From assembly GCA_000934455.1 (NCBI GenBank), contig KN885091.1:4222-41725 (forward strand): 37,504 nucleotides of DNA. The letters are read 5' to 3'. Within the stretch, counting starts at the first letter, position 1. The number at the start of each line of letters is the position of its first letter. Shown here piece after piece: positions 33,301-37,504 of this stretch. A model generated the notes under the pieces. That model was given only the letters and a program-made list of their open reading frames with translations. It was not told the DNA's origin and ran no database searches. Position numbers and translations under genes: made by a program. Origin of the DNA: Apostichopus parvimensis. Its lineage: Eukaryota; Echinodermata; Holothuroidea; Aspidochirotida; Stichopodidae.

Positions 33301-36300
33301 TCGATCAAGCTTCCCTCCAAATTAATTAAAGAAAAACTGACTTAATATTAACACAAGGGAAACAAATAATGAGTACTGCTACCTGTTCTAAGTGATATCA
33401 ATGGAAATATTTGCTTGACCTTACAAAACAGACAGCCTATTGATTTATACAGAGATATGGACATTGGATAGATGGAAAAACAACTGAGTGTGAATTTATT
33501 TCAAGAAAAAAAATTGTACAAAAGATTAGAAAGAGCACAGAATGTAGGGGGTCATAAGTTCACAACAATAATTCTGTGACTCTAATGCAGCAATAGCAGC
33601 AGTTATTCTATCCAGCCTTTGGTTGAGGGGAACCAATTATGTGACACCTCTTTGCTGGCTGTGCCAGTTTTGTGAACGTAGGACCTTGAAACAACCTGTG
33701 ACTGAGGACACCCTAGGTTCGTTGAGGAAATGTAAAGGAAAGCATCATCAGAATGGGATGATAGAGAAAATGGTAACTTCCTAGATGGAATAGTTTTGAA
33801 CTGAAATATATCCTCTTCCATTTGAGTTTGATGAAATTTTAAGTACAACACTTTCTGGATAAAGAAAGAAAACATTCCATTACAAAGTTACTCCTTTATC
33901 TAGTTCAGTAACAGTTTAGAGCATCAAAGCTGTGGAAAGTTCAACATTACATCTTTCTTTTTTTCTGTGGTACGTTACCTTGATCACAAAGGATTCCTCC
34001 CCATTTACGGTCACAATTACACTGCCAAGGGGTCGAGCAGGTCCCATGAACACACCCAGGATATGAAACACACTGATCACAAAGACTGCCTTGCCATCCG
34101 TCCCGACACCTGAAAAAGGAACAAAGCACACACACACACATATATATATATACCCAAGTGATTATGAACACCAGGTATCTATTTTAACTGGCTATTTCTT
34201 GAGCGTCAGATACCCCATTCACTTAATTAGACCATGGAGGTAAAACAGACTCCATGATTAGACAGGGCATTTCTAGGGCCGACAAATTGAACCCCGAGGA
34301 CCAATTAAAATACAAGTCCAAAGTACTAAAACATGCATTCCGTTTGAGATTAATTACAACCACCTCATCAAATCCTTTATGAGCTGTATCAAACAGGATT
34401 TTGCTTTATTCAAAGGCTATCAGTCTGTAGGAGAATTGTTTAAGGTACCCCCTCATGCCAGCTTTACGTCAACCCCCAACCTTAGATTTCTATTTACTTC
34501 CTCCAGACGTCCTTACCCAGTTTCCACCTCCGCAGGTTATTTCTGTTGCGGAAAACATTGGTGCAAAATACACCCCCATATTACCCGGGCACAGTGTTAA
34601 AATTCCCAATGTTGACTATGTTCTAAGACCCCTTCTCTCTCCTGTGATTTCTAGCCATGTCATTTACATACTCTACAGTGTTCTTTGTAAAGAGGGCCAT
34701 TATTTAGGTGAAACAGGTTCTTGGATCCGCTTACATTTCAATAATCACAAAAAATCAATTTGTGACAATTTTGCAGGATTCCCCGTTTCCGAACATTTCA
34801 ATCTTCATAGACATTCTCTAAAAAATCCTAAAATGTACTTTACTTGCCTCAAACTTCAAATCTGTAACTGAACGTAAAGAAACGTAAACGTAAAGGAATC
34901 GATTGGATCTTGCGAATTAAGTCACAATTCACCGACTTCAACAAAGACTTGGGACCCCTTAACCACTACCAGTTCCACAAACATGTGTAATCCATTCTTT
35001 CTAAAGTGATAGTGAAGATCCAGGGAATAATTGAGTGTTCAAAAAGTCTGTGCAGCAAATTTGAAGGCTCTGAATTTTGTCTTATTCTATAAACTACTAT
35101 GATTGCTGTGTACAAAACTGCTATACTATTTACTCACATATTTGTATACATGGTTCCGCAAGGTTTTTTTAACAATTGTACAACTTCTTCAGGACTGAAA
35201 TTGTCTTACAGTTCAATATGTAGCCTACATACTAAAGAGAATGTAATGTTAGGCTACCTATAGCAGCAACTGTCACTCTTGCAAAATGTATGTTAATAAC
35301 TGCTAGTGTTCATTTGTGGTTAGCTAGGAGAGAGAATCAACCAATCGAAGAATCAAAGAACAATCGAAGATCGAAGAACAATAGAAGAAGTTTCAATATC
35401 CTGGATGACTATATATGTATAGTTGAAGATCACATGAGATCTATTTTATATTCGACCAGTTCACAAAACTAGAATGAAATTGACCGAACTATGTTCACCA
35501 AAAGAAAAACATAGCATGGTAGAACTCACAGATTAAATTTTAATTTTGGAGTTAACTTGTTTACAAGGATTACATACTTTGACACATGTTGACCTTTGAC
35601 CTCTACCAATTCCGTGGGGTCCTTGCAATCACAAACCTGGTTCTACATACTAAGTATGAAGTTCCACAAACATGAACATTTTGAGTTAATTTTTCTCATA
35701 AGATTTCACAGACTTCTGTTAACCCCAAATGACCTTTGAATGTCACAGAAAAGAATGGGGTTCTTGACTCCTTGTAATCAATAAAACAGATTCACAGACC
35801 AATTATGAAGTTAATCCACCATTACATTTTTGAGTTATGGTATTTACAAGTAAGTGTCACTTTTCCTAAGCAAACATTACAATTTGCAGAATTTCAAGAC
35901 CTCAAAGAGAGGTCTTTCATTTCCCATACTTTTTCCTTACTTTTTGCTGCCATGTGGGAACCATGTGCACAGCACCTTACCAATTTTGCATAGCATTTTG
36001 CTATGCTATACGGGATCAATTATTTCCCTGTGATTTATTTGATAAAATATATGATAATTATCTTTGTTTTCTCCACGCAAATAATATAAAACAATAGAGG
36101 GATAATTAAATGATGGCCATACCATATCATTTAGTACAATCATATACGATGAGTGAAGTATATATGTAATGCATTCCTATACAACATACCTGCACTCATC
36201 AGGTAAAATGCAATACCCATGTATTGCATGGCATCCTTGGAAGCAGATAGCTGGGAGAAAGAAAAAACCACAGAATAAAGAGAATTGAGAATGATTTCAG

Positions 36301-37011
36301 CTTTTCAGAGGAACTACAATGAATTTCTGTATATTTGCAAATAAAAAATGATTCTGCACATTTTGTGTGTATGTGTGTGTTGAACCTATGTGTGTCTACA
36401 TTTTGTGCAAAATAACTAGAATCAAATGCTAGACCATAAGAGTACTCATTTTTCAAATTGAATCAATTTGTTCCCTTAACCCATTTGATCTCATTTGTTT
36501 GGTTGAAGTTACATTTCCTGAGGAAATTTACATTTTTTGTTTGATGTAAACTCTGGTAAACAAAAAACAAACAGAAAACAATGGTTCACAAATACCATGT
36601 AAAAGTTCATACAGTTGATGTAATAAATTAGATTTAAATTATGAATTAAAAGAATCCTGTCTAAATGCATCAAAGTGTATCTTATTTAGGAAAATTCAGC
36701 ATCAGAGTCATCCCACGAATTTACAACAAAAAAAGTCTTGTAAAAGTCACTCGTACCTGTGTCACAATAAATGCCGCTCCACCCTTCGTGGCATATCTTG
36801 TCCCCATTCTCATCACAGTCGTAGTGACCGATAGGATCGTCCCTAGGCCTGCAAAACTTTTTGCAATCTGTGTCGTGAAAGTTCTCATCGCATAGCACCC
36901 TGACTCTGTACTCTATGATGGCTGTTGGTCCATTGTAAATTAGAAGGATCCAGTTTGGTCCAGGTGCAATAATCCCTGACACAATCACTCTCTCAATCAG
37001 ACAATAAGAAC
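14961..37011 (-). CDS. jag: Jagged/Serrate-family Notch ligand, 22 exons, 5' end outside window
   Basis: Type I membrane ligand that binds Notch on neighbouring cells. Joining 22 exons with GT-AG borders gives one unbroken frame of about 1,086 codons. Order: end of MNNL, DSL with the FCRPRDD motif, EGF1-16, a cysteine-rich VWC-like region, juxtamembrane region, TM helix and a tail of about 118 residues. Sixteen EGFs, the enlarged EGF10 and the VWC-like region separate Jagged/Serrate from Delta. Exon lengths in transcription order: 255, 61, 131, 120, 114, 114, 114, 47, 174, 151, 168, 114, 114, 114, 117, 114, 114, 119, 294, 129, 157 and 428 (to the stop). Signal peptide and most of MNNL should be encoded right of 37504. 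EGFs 5, 7, 9, 11, 12, 13, 14 and 16 carry the C-x4-[S/T]-C O-fucose pattern. One-to-one assignment to JAG1 or JAG2 is not expected in an invertebrate. Confidence 0.95.
16154..16310 (-). CDS. jag: Jagged exon: juxtamembrane ectodomain
   Basis: 157 bp, phase 0 in, phase 1 out. It reads [19 protein letters not shown], then an acidic stretch, [14 protein letters not shown] and SDTIKT. It corresponds to the human segment with ITDKIIDLVS and LIAAVAEVRV, where ADAM-type proteases cut Jagged. Primary sequence is weakly conserved; the call rests on position, phase and pattern. Confidence 0.87.
17165..17293 (-). CDS. jag: Jagged exon: membrane-proximal ectodomain, part 1
   Basis: 129 bp, phase 0 to 0. 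[20 protein letters not shown] then [16 protein letters not shown]. It aligns with the human JAG1 exon holding the HICSELRNLNIL and IYIACEPS segments; the two cysteines are kept. Confidence 0.9.
18056..18349 (-). CDS. jag: Jagged exon: remainder of cysteine-rich region
   Basis: 294 bp, phase 0 to 0. It begins [10 protein letters not shown] (the VWCGxxPCL position), with CPEGKICHP and [13 protein letters not shown] further on. It ends [14 protein letters not shown], like the human LTLHF/ITFTFN strand. Sequence between the cysteine clusters is divergent. NYS is a possible N-glycosylation site. Confidence 0.92.
18350..18724 (-). other. Jagged intron, part left of the 150-bp duplication
   Basis: Nothing recognised apart from a T-rich stretch at about 18660-18695; on the minus strand it is A-rich. 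Confidence 0.55.
18725..19059. repeat. Tandem duplication of about 150 bp
   Basis: The block from GTGGTTTGATT through CATTCAGCTAGCACAAATAA at about 18725-18870 recurs at 18910-19043 with substitutions and a small deletion. Both carry AGATGCTGCTGGGGGTAGAC. Three short GAAGCCTGTG repeats sit between the copies. Intronic in Jagged. Confidence 0.85.
19221..19339 (-). CDS. jag: Jagged exon: start of cysteine-rich (VWC-like) region
   Basis: 119 bp, phase 1 in, phase 0 out. [19 protein letters not shown] then [13 protein letters not shown] and TTCSK, matching the Jagged segment with DCNTCxC ... CSK|VWCG. I chose the acceptor GATAG/CACC because it keeps phase with EGF16; the CATCAG five bases upstream would break the frame. 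Confidence 0.9.
19600..20592. repeat. 110-bp tandem satellite, about nine copies, interrupted by the N gap
   Basis: Units start near GATTCACTAGTGTGTTG and recur every 110 bp (109 once): ATTCA at 19626, 19736, 19845, 19955, 20065, 20175, then 20395 and 20505. Each has the inverted repeat CACTAG...CTAGTG. It fills most of the intron between EGF16 and the cysteine-rich exon. Confidence 0.95.
20207..20331. other. Assembly gap (125 N)
   Basis: A run of N inside the 110-bp satellite. Flanking units stay exactly in register (220 bp between landmarks), so the gap length fits one repeat unit plus 15 bp. Confidence 0.99.
20660..20773 (-). CDS. jag: Jagged exon: EGF16, calcium-binding type
   Basis: 114 bp, phase 1 to 1. 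[16 protein letters not shown] then [13 protein letters not shown]. The donor is TTAG/GTCAGT, the one that keeps phase; a GTGATC four bases further in would not. CPPGRSG matches the last EGF of vertebrate Jagged. The long 110-bp array fills most of the next intron. Confidence 0.93.
20866..21063. repeat. 20-bp minisatellite, about ten copies
   Basis: Tandem units of AAAGATATCCAAAGCATAGT with substitutions and a few single-base indels. It lies in the Jagged intron between the EGF15 and EGF16 exons. Confidence 0.9.
21178..21291 (-). CDS. jag: Jagged exon: EGF15, calcium-binding type
   Basis: 114 bp, phase 1 to 1, encoding the whole repeat: [16 protein letters not shown] ... [17 protein letters not shown]. 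The NWF...GFAGPDCRI segment is nearly identical to human Jagged. As I recall, human JAG1 splits this repeat over two small exons; here it is unsplit. Confidence 0.96.
21292..22442 (-). other. Jagged introns flanking EGF14
   Basis: The intron 21292-21628 and the part of the next one left of the splice-donor minisatellite (21746-22442). No repeat or gene recognised. Confidence 0.55.
21629..21745 (-). CDS. jag: Jagged exon: EGF14
   Basis: 117 bp, phase 1 to 1. [17 protein letters not shown] then [12 protein letters not shown]. The exon is one codon longer than its 114-bp neighbours, because an extra residue precedes the first cysteine. The O-fucose motif is CENGATC. Confidence 0.94.
22443..22909 (-). 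repeat. Minisatellite whose unit contains the EGF13 5' splice site
   Basis: Alternating units of about 33 and 37 bp (70-bp dimer) with core CAAGGTGTTTTACACAAGAG followed by CATACTTAC. On the minus strand each unit carries GTAAGTATG or a close variant. The last unit's copy is the real EGF13 donor, so the array begins exactly at the exon border. There are twelve intronic copies: nine GTAAGTATG, one GTAAGTATA and two GTAAGTGTG. Confidence 0.93.
22910..23023 (-). CDS. jag: Jagged exon: EGF13
   Basis: 114 bp, phase 1 to 1. [16 protein letters not shown] then [12 protein letters not shown], aligning with vertebrate Jagged EGF13 (REFQC/RDSQC). Its donor, GTAAGTATG, is the outermost unit of a tandem array that repeats the donor sequence through the adjoining intron. 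Confidence 0.95.
23422..23535 (-). CDS. jag: Jagged exon: EGF12, calcium-binding type
   Basis: 114 bp, phase 1 to 1. [16 protein letters not shown] then [12 protein letters not shown]. Its final split codon, A+GG, gives the Arg of the SRD motif at the EGF12-13 border that is also seen in vertebrate Jagged. Confidence 0.95.
24016..24129 (-). CDS. jag: Jagged exon: EGF11, calcium-binding type
   Basis: 114 bp, phase 1 to 1. [16 protein letters not shown] then [11 protein letters not shown]. It has a calcium-binding start and the O-fucose motif CYNGGTC. Confidence 0.95.
   Translation of the reverse strand: MSTTVPAPLATMEVHVWMVSPPSSVFALSAGRVNTVR
24717..24884 (-). CDS. jag: Jagged exon: enlarged EGF10
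   Basis: 168 bp, phase 1 to 1. It begins [17 protein letters not shown] and continues to VCGPHGKC and [14 protein letters not shown]. The long insertion between the second and third cysteines of EGF10, followed by VCGPHGKC, is a hallmark of Jagged/Serrate proteins. NHS is a possible N-glycosylation site. Confidence 0.96.
25131..25670. repeat. Degenerate CATT tetranucleotide array
   Basis: About 540 bp of CATT repeats: near-pure at first, then mixed with GACT, CATC and TTAA interruptions in a loose higher-order pattern. It lies in the Jagged intron between the EGF9 and EGF10 exons. Confidence 0.94.
25933..26083 (-). CDS. jag: Jagged exon: EGF9 and start of EGF10
   Basis: 151 bp, phase 0 in, phase 1 out. 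[17 protein letters not shown] ... [15 protein letters not shown] is EGF9, very close to the vertebrate LDIDYC/VDVDLC repeat. TTCSKQPCE then opens EGF10. Confidence 0.96.
26628..26801 (-). CDS. jag: Jagged exon: second half of EGF7 and EGF8
   Basis: 174 bp, phase 0 to 0. [19 protein letters not shown] completes EGF7. [16 protein letters not shown] ... [11 protein letters not shown] is EGF8, of calcium-binding type. The acceptor is TTTGAAG and the donor GTAAAT. Confidence 0.95.
27176..27222 (-). CDS. jag: Jagged exon: first half of EGF7
   Basis: 47-bp small exon, phase 1 in, phase 0 out, reading [16 protein letters not shown] before GTAAGT. EGF7 is one residue short between Cys1 and Cys2, as in vertebrate Jagged (NDC.GQC), and is split by an intron at the same place. 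It contains the O-fucose motif CLNGATC. Confidence 0.93.
27692..27706. promoter_or_regulatory. Second copy of the RFX X-box-like motif
   Basis: The identical 15-mer GTTGCTATGGTTACC recurs here, in the intron between EGF6 and EGF7, with different flanks. It may be an RFX site or a fragment of a shared repeat. Confidence 0.35.
27839..27952 (-). CDS. jag: Jagged exon: EGF6, calcium-binding type
   Basis: 114 bp, phase 1 to 1. [16 protein letters not shown] then [14 protein letters not shown]. It closely follows vertebrate Jagged EGF6, including the shared NLVG/NLIG segment and an atypical residue where most EGFs have Gly-Gly. Confidence 0.96.
28760..28990 (-). mobile_element. Possible tRNA-derived SINE remnant
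   Basis: The minus strand has GGGTTCGATTCTC (about 28945-28957), a near-consensus pol III B box, preceded by GGCTTAGCAACCGGTAG in a tRNA-like arrangement and followed by unique-looking sequence. No full cloverleaf or clear A box was found. It lies inside the longest Jagged intron. Confidence 0.35.
29780..29794. promoter_or_regulatory. RFX X-box-like motif
   Basis: GTTGCTATGGTTACC, which reads GTAACC-AT-AGCAAC on the other strand and fits the RFX consensus GTNRCC-N(0-3)-RGYAAC. It lies in the 3.7-kb intron after EGF5, in a comparatively complex, repeat-poor stretch (29630-29950). Confidence 0.4.
30260..30293 (+). other. G-rich, quadruplex-capable tract in Jagged intron
   Basis: GGGGGTGGGGTGAGGGGGTG and a following G10 run. 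On the transcribed Jagged pre-mRNA this would be C-rich, so any quadruplex would be on the DNA non-template side of an antisense transcript. Confidence 0.6.
31655..31673. repeat. (TA)n microsatellite
   Basis: About nine TA units a few bases inside the intron after the EGF5 donor. Confidence 0.9.
31681..31794 (-). CDS. jag: Jagged exon: EGF5, calcium-binding type
   Basis: 114 bp, phase 1 to 1. [16 protein letters not shown], then [11 protein letters not shown]. It has the calcium-binding NLDD start and the O-fucose motif CQHEGTC. A (TA)n tract begins just inside the intron, a few bases after the GTAGGT donor. The next intron, 3.7 kb, is the longest of the resolved introns. Confidence 0.95.
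32366..32479 (-). CDS. jag: Jagged exon: EGF4
   Basis: 114 bp, phase 1 to 1. One EGF beginning [16 protein letters not shown] and ending [12 protein letters not shown]. It lacks the D/N-x-D/N-E calcium-binding start, as does EGF4 of vertebrate Jagged (AEHAC). Confidence 0.94.
33054..33173 (-). CDS. jag: Jagged exon: EGF3
   Basis: 120 bp, phase 1 to 1, encoding one whole [20 protein letters not shown] ... [15 protein letters not shown]. The acceptor is TTTCAG and the donor GTGAGT. It matches Jagged EGF3 (DLNYC... type), with two extra residues between Cys3 and Cys4. Confidence 0.95.
33979..34109 (-). CDS. jag: Jagged exon: end of EGF1 and EGF2
   Basis: 131 bp, phase 2 in and phase 1 out. It contains [11 protein letters not shown], then [12 protein letters not shown] and [16 protein letters not shown]. 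The first two EGFs of DSL ligands are short and atypical, and these match. They form the DOSL region that helps bind Notch. Confidence 0.95.
34126..34153. repeat. (CA)n(TA)n microsatellite
   Basis: ACACACACACACACA followed by TATATATATATA, just upstream (minus strand) of the acceptor of the EGF1-2 exon. Confidence 0.9.
34310..34990 (+). mobile_element. Penelope-like retroelement remnant with GIY-YIG domain
   Basis: Three reading frames together resemble the C-terminal part of a Penelope-like element. The first gives [12 protein letters not shown] ... FKVPPHASF ... TPNLR. The second has [33 protein letters not shown] and [16 protein letters not shown], a GIY-YIG nuclease signature. The third has [15 protein letters not shown] and ends with a stop near 34990. 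At least two frameshifts show it is dead. It lies antisense in a Jagged intron. Confidence 0.68.
34991..36189 (-). other. Jagged intron within EGF1, right of the retroelement
   Basis: Contains the old repeat at 35560-35990 and, at its edge, TGTGGGAA (35953-35960), which fits the CSL/Su(H) core. No gene seen. Confidence 0.5.
35560..35990. repeat. Probable old interspersed repeat with nuclear-receptor-like sites
   Basis: Two similar passages (TCCTTG.AATCA.AAAC, GATTCACAGA/TTCTACATAC, TATGAAGTT, GAGTTA) suggest a decayed internally repeated element. It contains TGACCTTTGACCT (35590-35602), a DR1-type element. Intronic in Jagged; family not identified. Confidence 0.35.
36190..36250 (-). CDS. jag: Jagged exon: first part of EGF1
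   Basis: 61-bp small exon, phase 1 in and phase 2 out, ending GCAG before GTATGT. It reads [20 protein letters not shown] and aligns with the EGF1 start of vertebrate Jagged (ICRQGC... type). The remainder of EGF1 is in the next exon. Confidence 0.93.
36251..36756 (-). other. Jagged intron between DSL and EGF1 exons
   Basis: 505 bp of AT-rich sequence with a short GTGTGTATGTGTGTGT-like stretch at about 36365. Nothing else recognised. Confidence 0.55.
36757..37011 (-). CDS. jag: Jagged exon: end of MNNL domain and DSL domain
   Basis: 255 bp. It enters in phase 1 after TTCAG and leaves in phase 1 before GTACGA. It starts with the LIERV stretch that closes MNNL. The DSL domain follows, from CDENF to GIYCD, with six cysteines and FCRPRDD; this is the main Notch EGF11-12 contact module. 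The residue after DDP is Ile (DDPIGHY), where family members usually have Phe. Confidence 0.96.
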
Positions 37012-37063
37012 CTGAATTTTTGTGAAACATTTATAGCAATCAGAACAATTTTCAGTACCAACC

Positions 37064-37504
37064 AACTTAAAGTCATACTGTCTCATGTGTGTTATTACAT
37101 GACTAAGTCTGTAAATATGACAGCTTGTACAGTTTGTTAAAATGAGCACATATATATGTGCGCTTACCCTTTAAGATGTGTACTTGTTCTCCCTGGACCG
37201 AACAACTTAAAGTCATACTGTCTCATTTGTGTTATTACATGACTAAGTCTGTACATATGAAAGCTTGTACTGTTTGTTATAATTAGCACATATGTGCACT
37301 TACCCTTTAAAATGTGTACTTGTTCTCCCTGGACCGTACAACTTAAAGTCATACTGTCTCATTTGAGCTAATACATGACTAAGTCTGTACATATGACAGC
37401 CTGTAGAGTTTGTTTGAGCACATATGTGCGTTTACCCTTTAAAATGTGTACTTGATCTCCCTGGACCGAACAACTTAAAGTCATACTGTCTCATTTGTGT
37501 TATT
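37064..37504. repeat. 132-140-bp tandem repeat, running off the right edge
   Basis: AACTTAAAGTCATACTGTCT starts at 37064, 37204, 37340 and 37472, giving steps of 140, 136 and 132 bp. Each complete unit contains CACATAT...TGTGC and a minus-strand GTAAGTGC/GTAAGCGC-like sequence. It lies in the intron upstream of the DSL exon. Confidence 0.93.

Larger units (their letters stand above)
31795..33978 (-). other. Jagged introns from EGF2 to EGF5
   Basis: Introns 31795-32365, 32480-33053 and 33174-33978. A poly-C run at about 32041-32050. Nothing else recognised. Confidence 0.55.

Noticed and set aside
37164..37352. CTVQGEQVHILKG followed by GTAAGT, considered as the missing exon upstream of DSL
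   Set aside because: Repeated in each tandem unit, and it does not resemble the MNNL segment (SYTLLVEAWD type) expected before the DSL exon.

Overview
The window is animal nuclear DNA. It is AT-rich, with long introns, GT-AG exon borders, minisatellites, poly-C/poly-G runs, decayed transposons, one nuclear tRNA gene and one run of N (20207-20331). Gene content and exon layout suggest an invertebrate deuterostome. An echinoderm is my best guess, but that is inference; no species-diagnostic marker was found.

Two protein genes are recognisable, both on the minus strand and arranged head-to-tail. (1) A Notch ligand of the Jagged/Serrate family fills 37011 down to 14961. I resolved 22 exons, with about 1,086 codons in one continuous phase. 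They encode the end of the N-terminal domain, the DSL domain, 16 EGF repeats, the Jagged-type cysteine-rich (VWC-like) region, a juxtamembrane region, one transmembrane helix and a tail of about 118 residues. The first exons (signal peptide and most of the MNNL domain) lie beyond the right edge. (2) The first coding exon of glycogen phosphorylase lies at 7944-7699 with its probable promoter just upstream. Its other exons were not found and should lie beyond the left edge.

Layout: 1-7698 is glycogen phosphorylase intron 1 (a 25-bp minisatellite, palindromes, a LINE/SINE tail, a hAT-type MITE and a tRNA-like SINE head). 7699-8295 is exon 1 plus promoter. 8296-8673 is a second copy of the same MITE. 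8674-14160 is intergenic, with a tRNA-Leu(UAG) gene and a CR1/L2-like LINE 3' end. 14160-14960 is the probable Jagged 3' UTR, dominated by a 17-bp minisatellite. From 14961 rightward is Jagged, whose introns hold a 110-bp satellite, 20-bp and CATT arrays, a Penelope-like retroelement remnant, and an array in which each unit repeats the 5' splice site.

No new multi-gene system is visible. The observations most worth checking are: the splice-donor minisatellite; Ile in place of a normally invariant Notch-contact Phe in the DSL domain; the Jagged-phosphorylase pairing, which matches linkage on two human chromosomes; the exon series nearly identical to human JAG1; and the paired MITEs with perfect 8-bp target duplications flanking phosphorylase exon 1.
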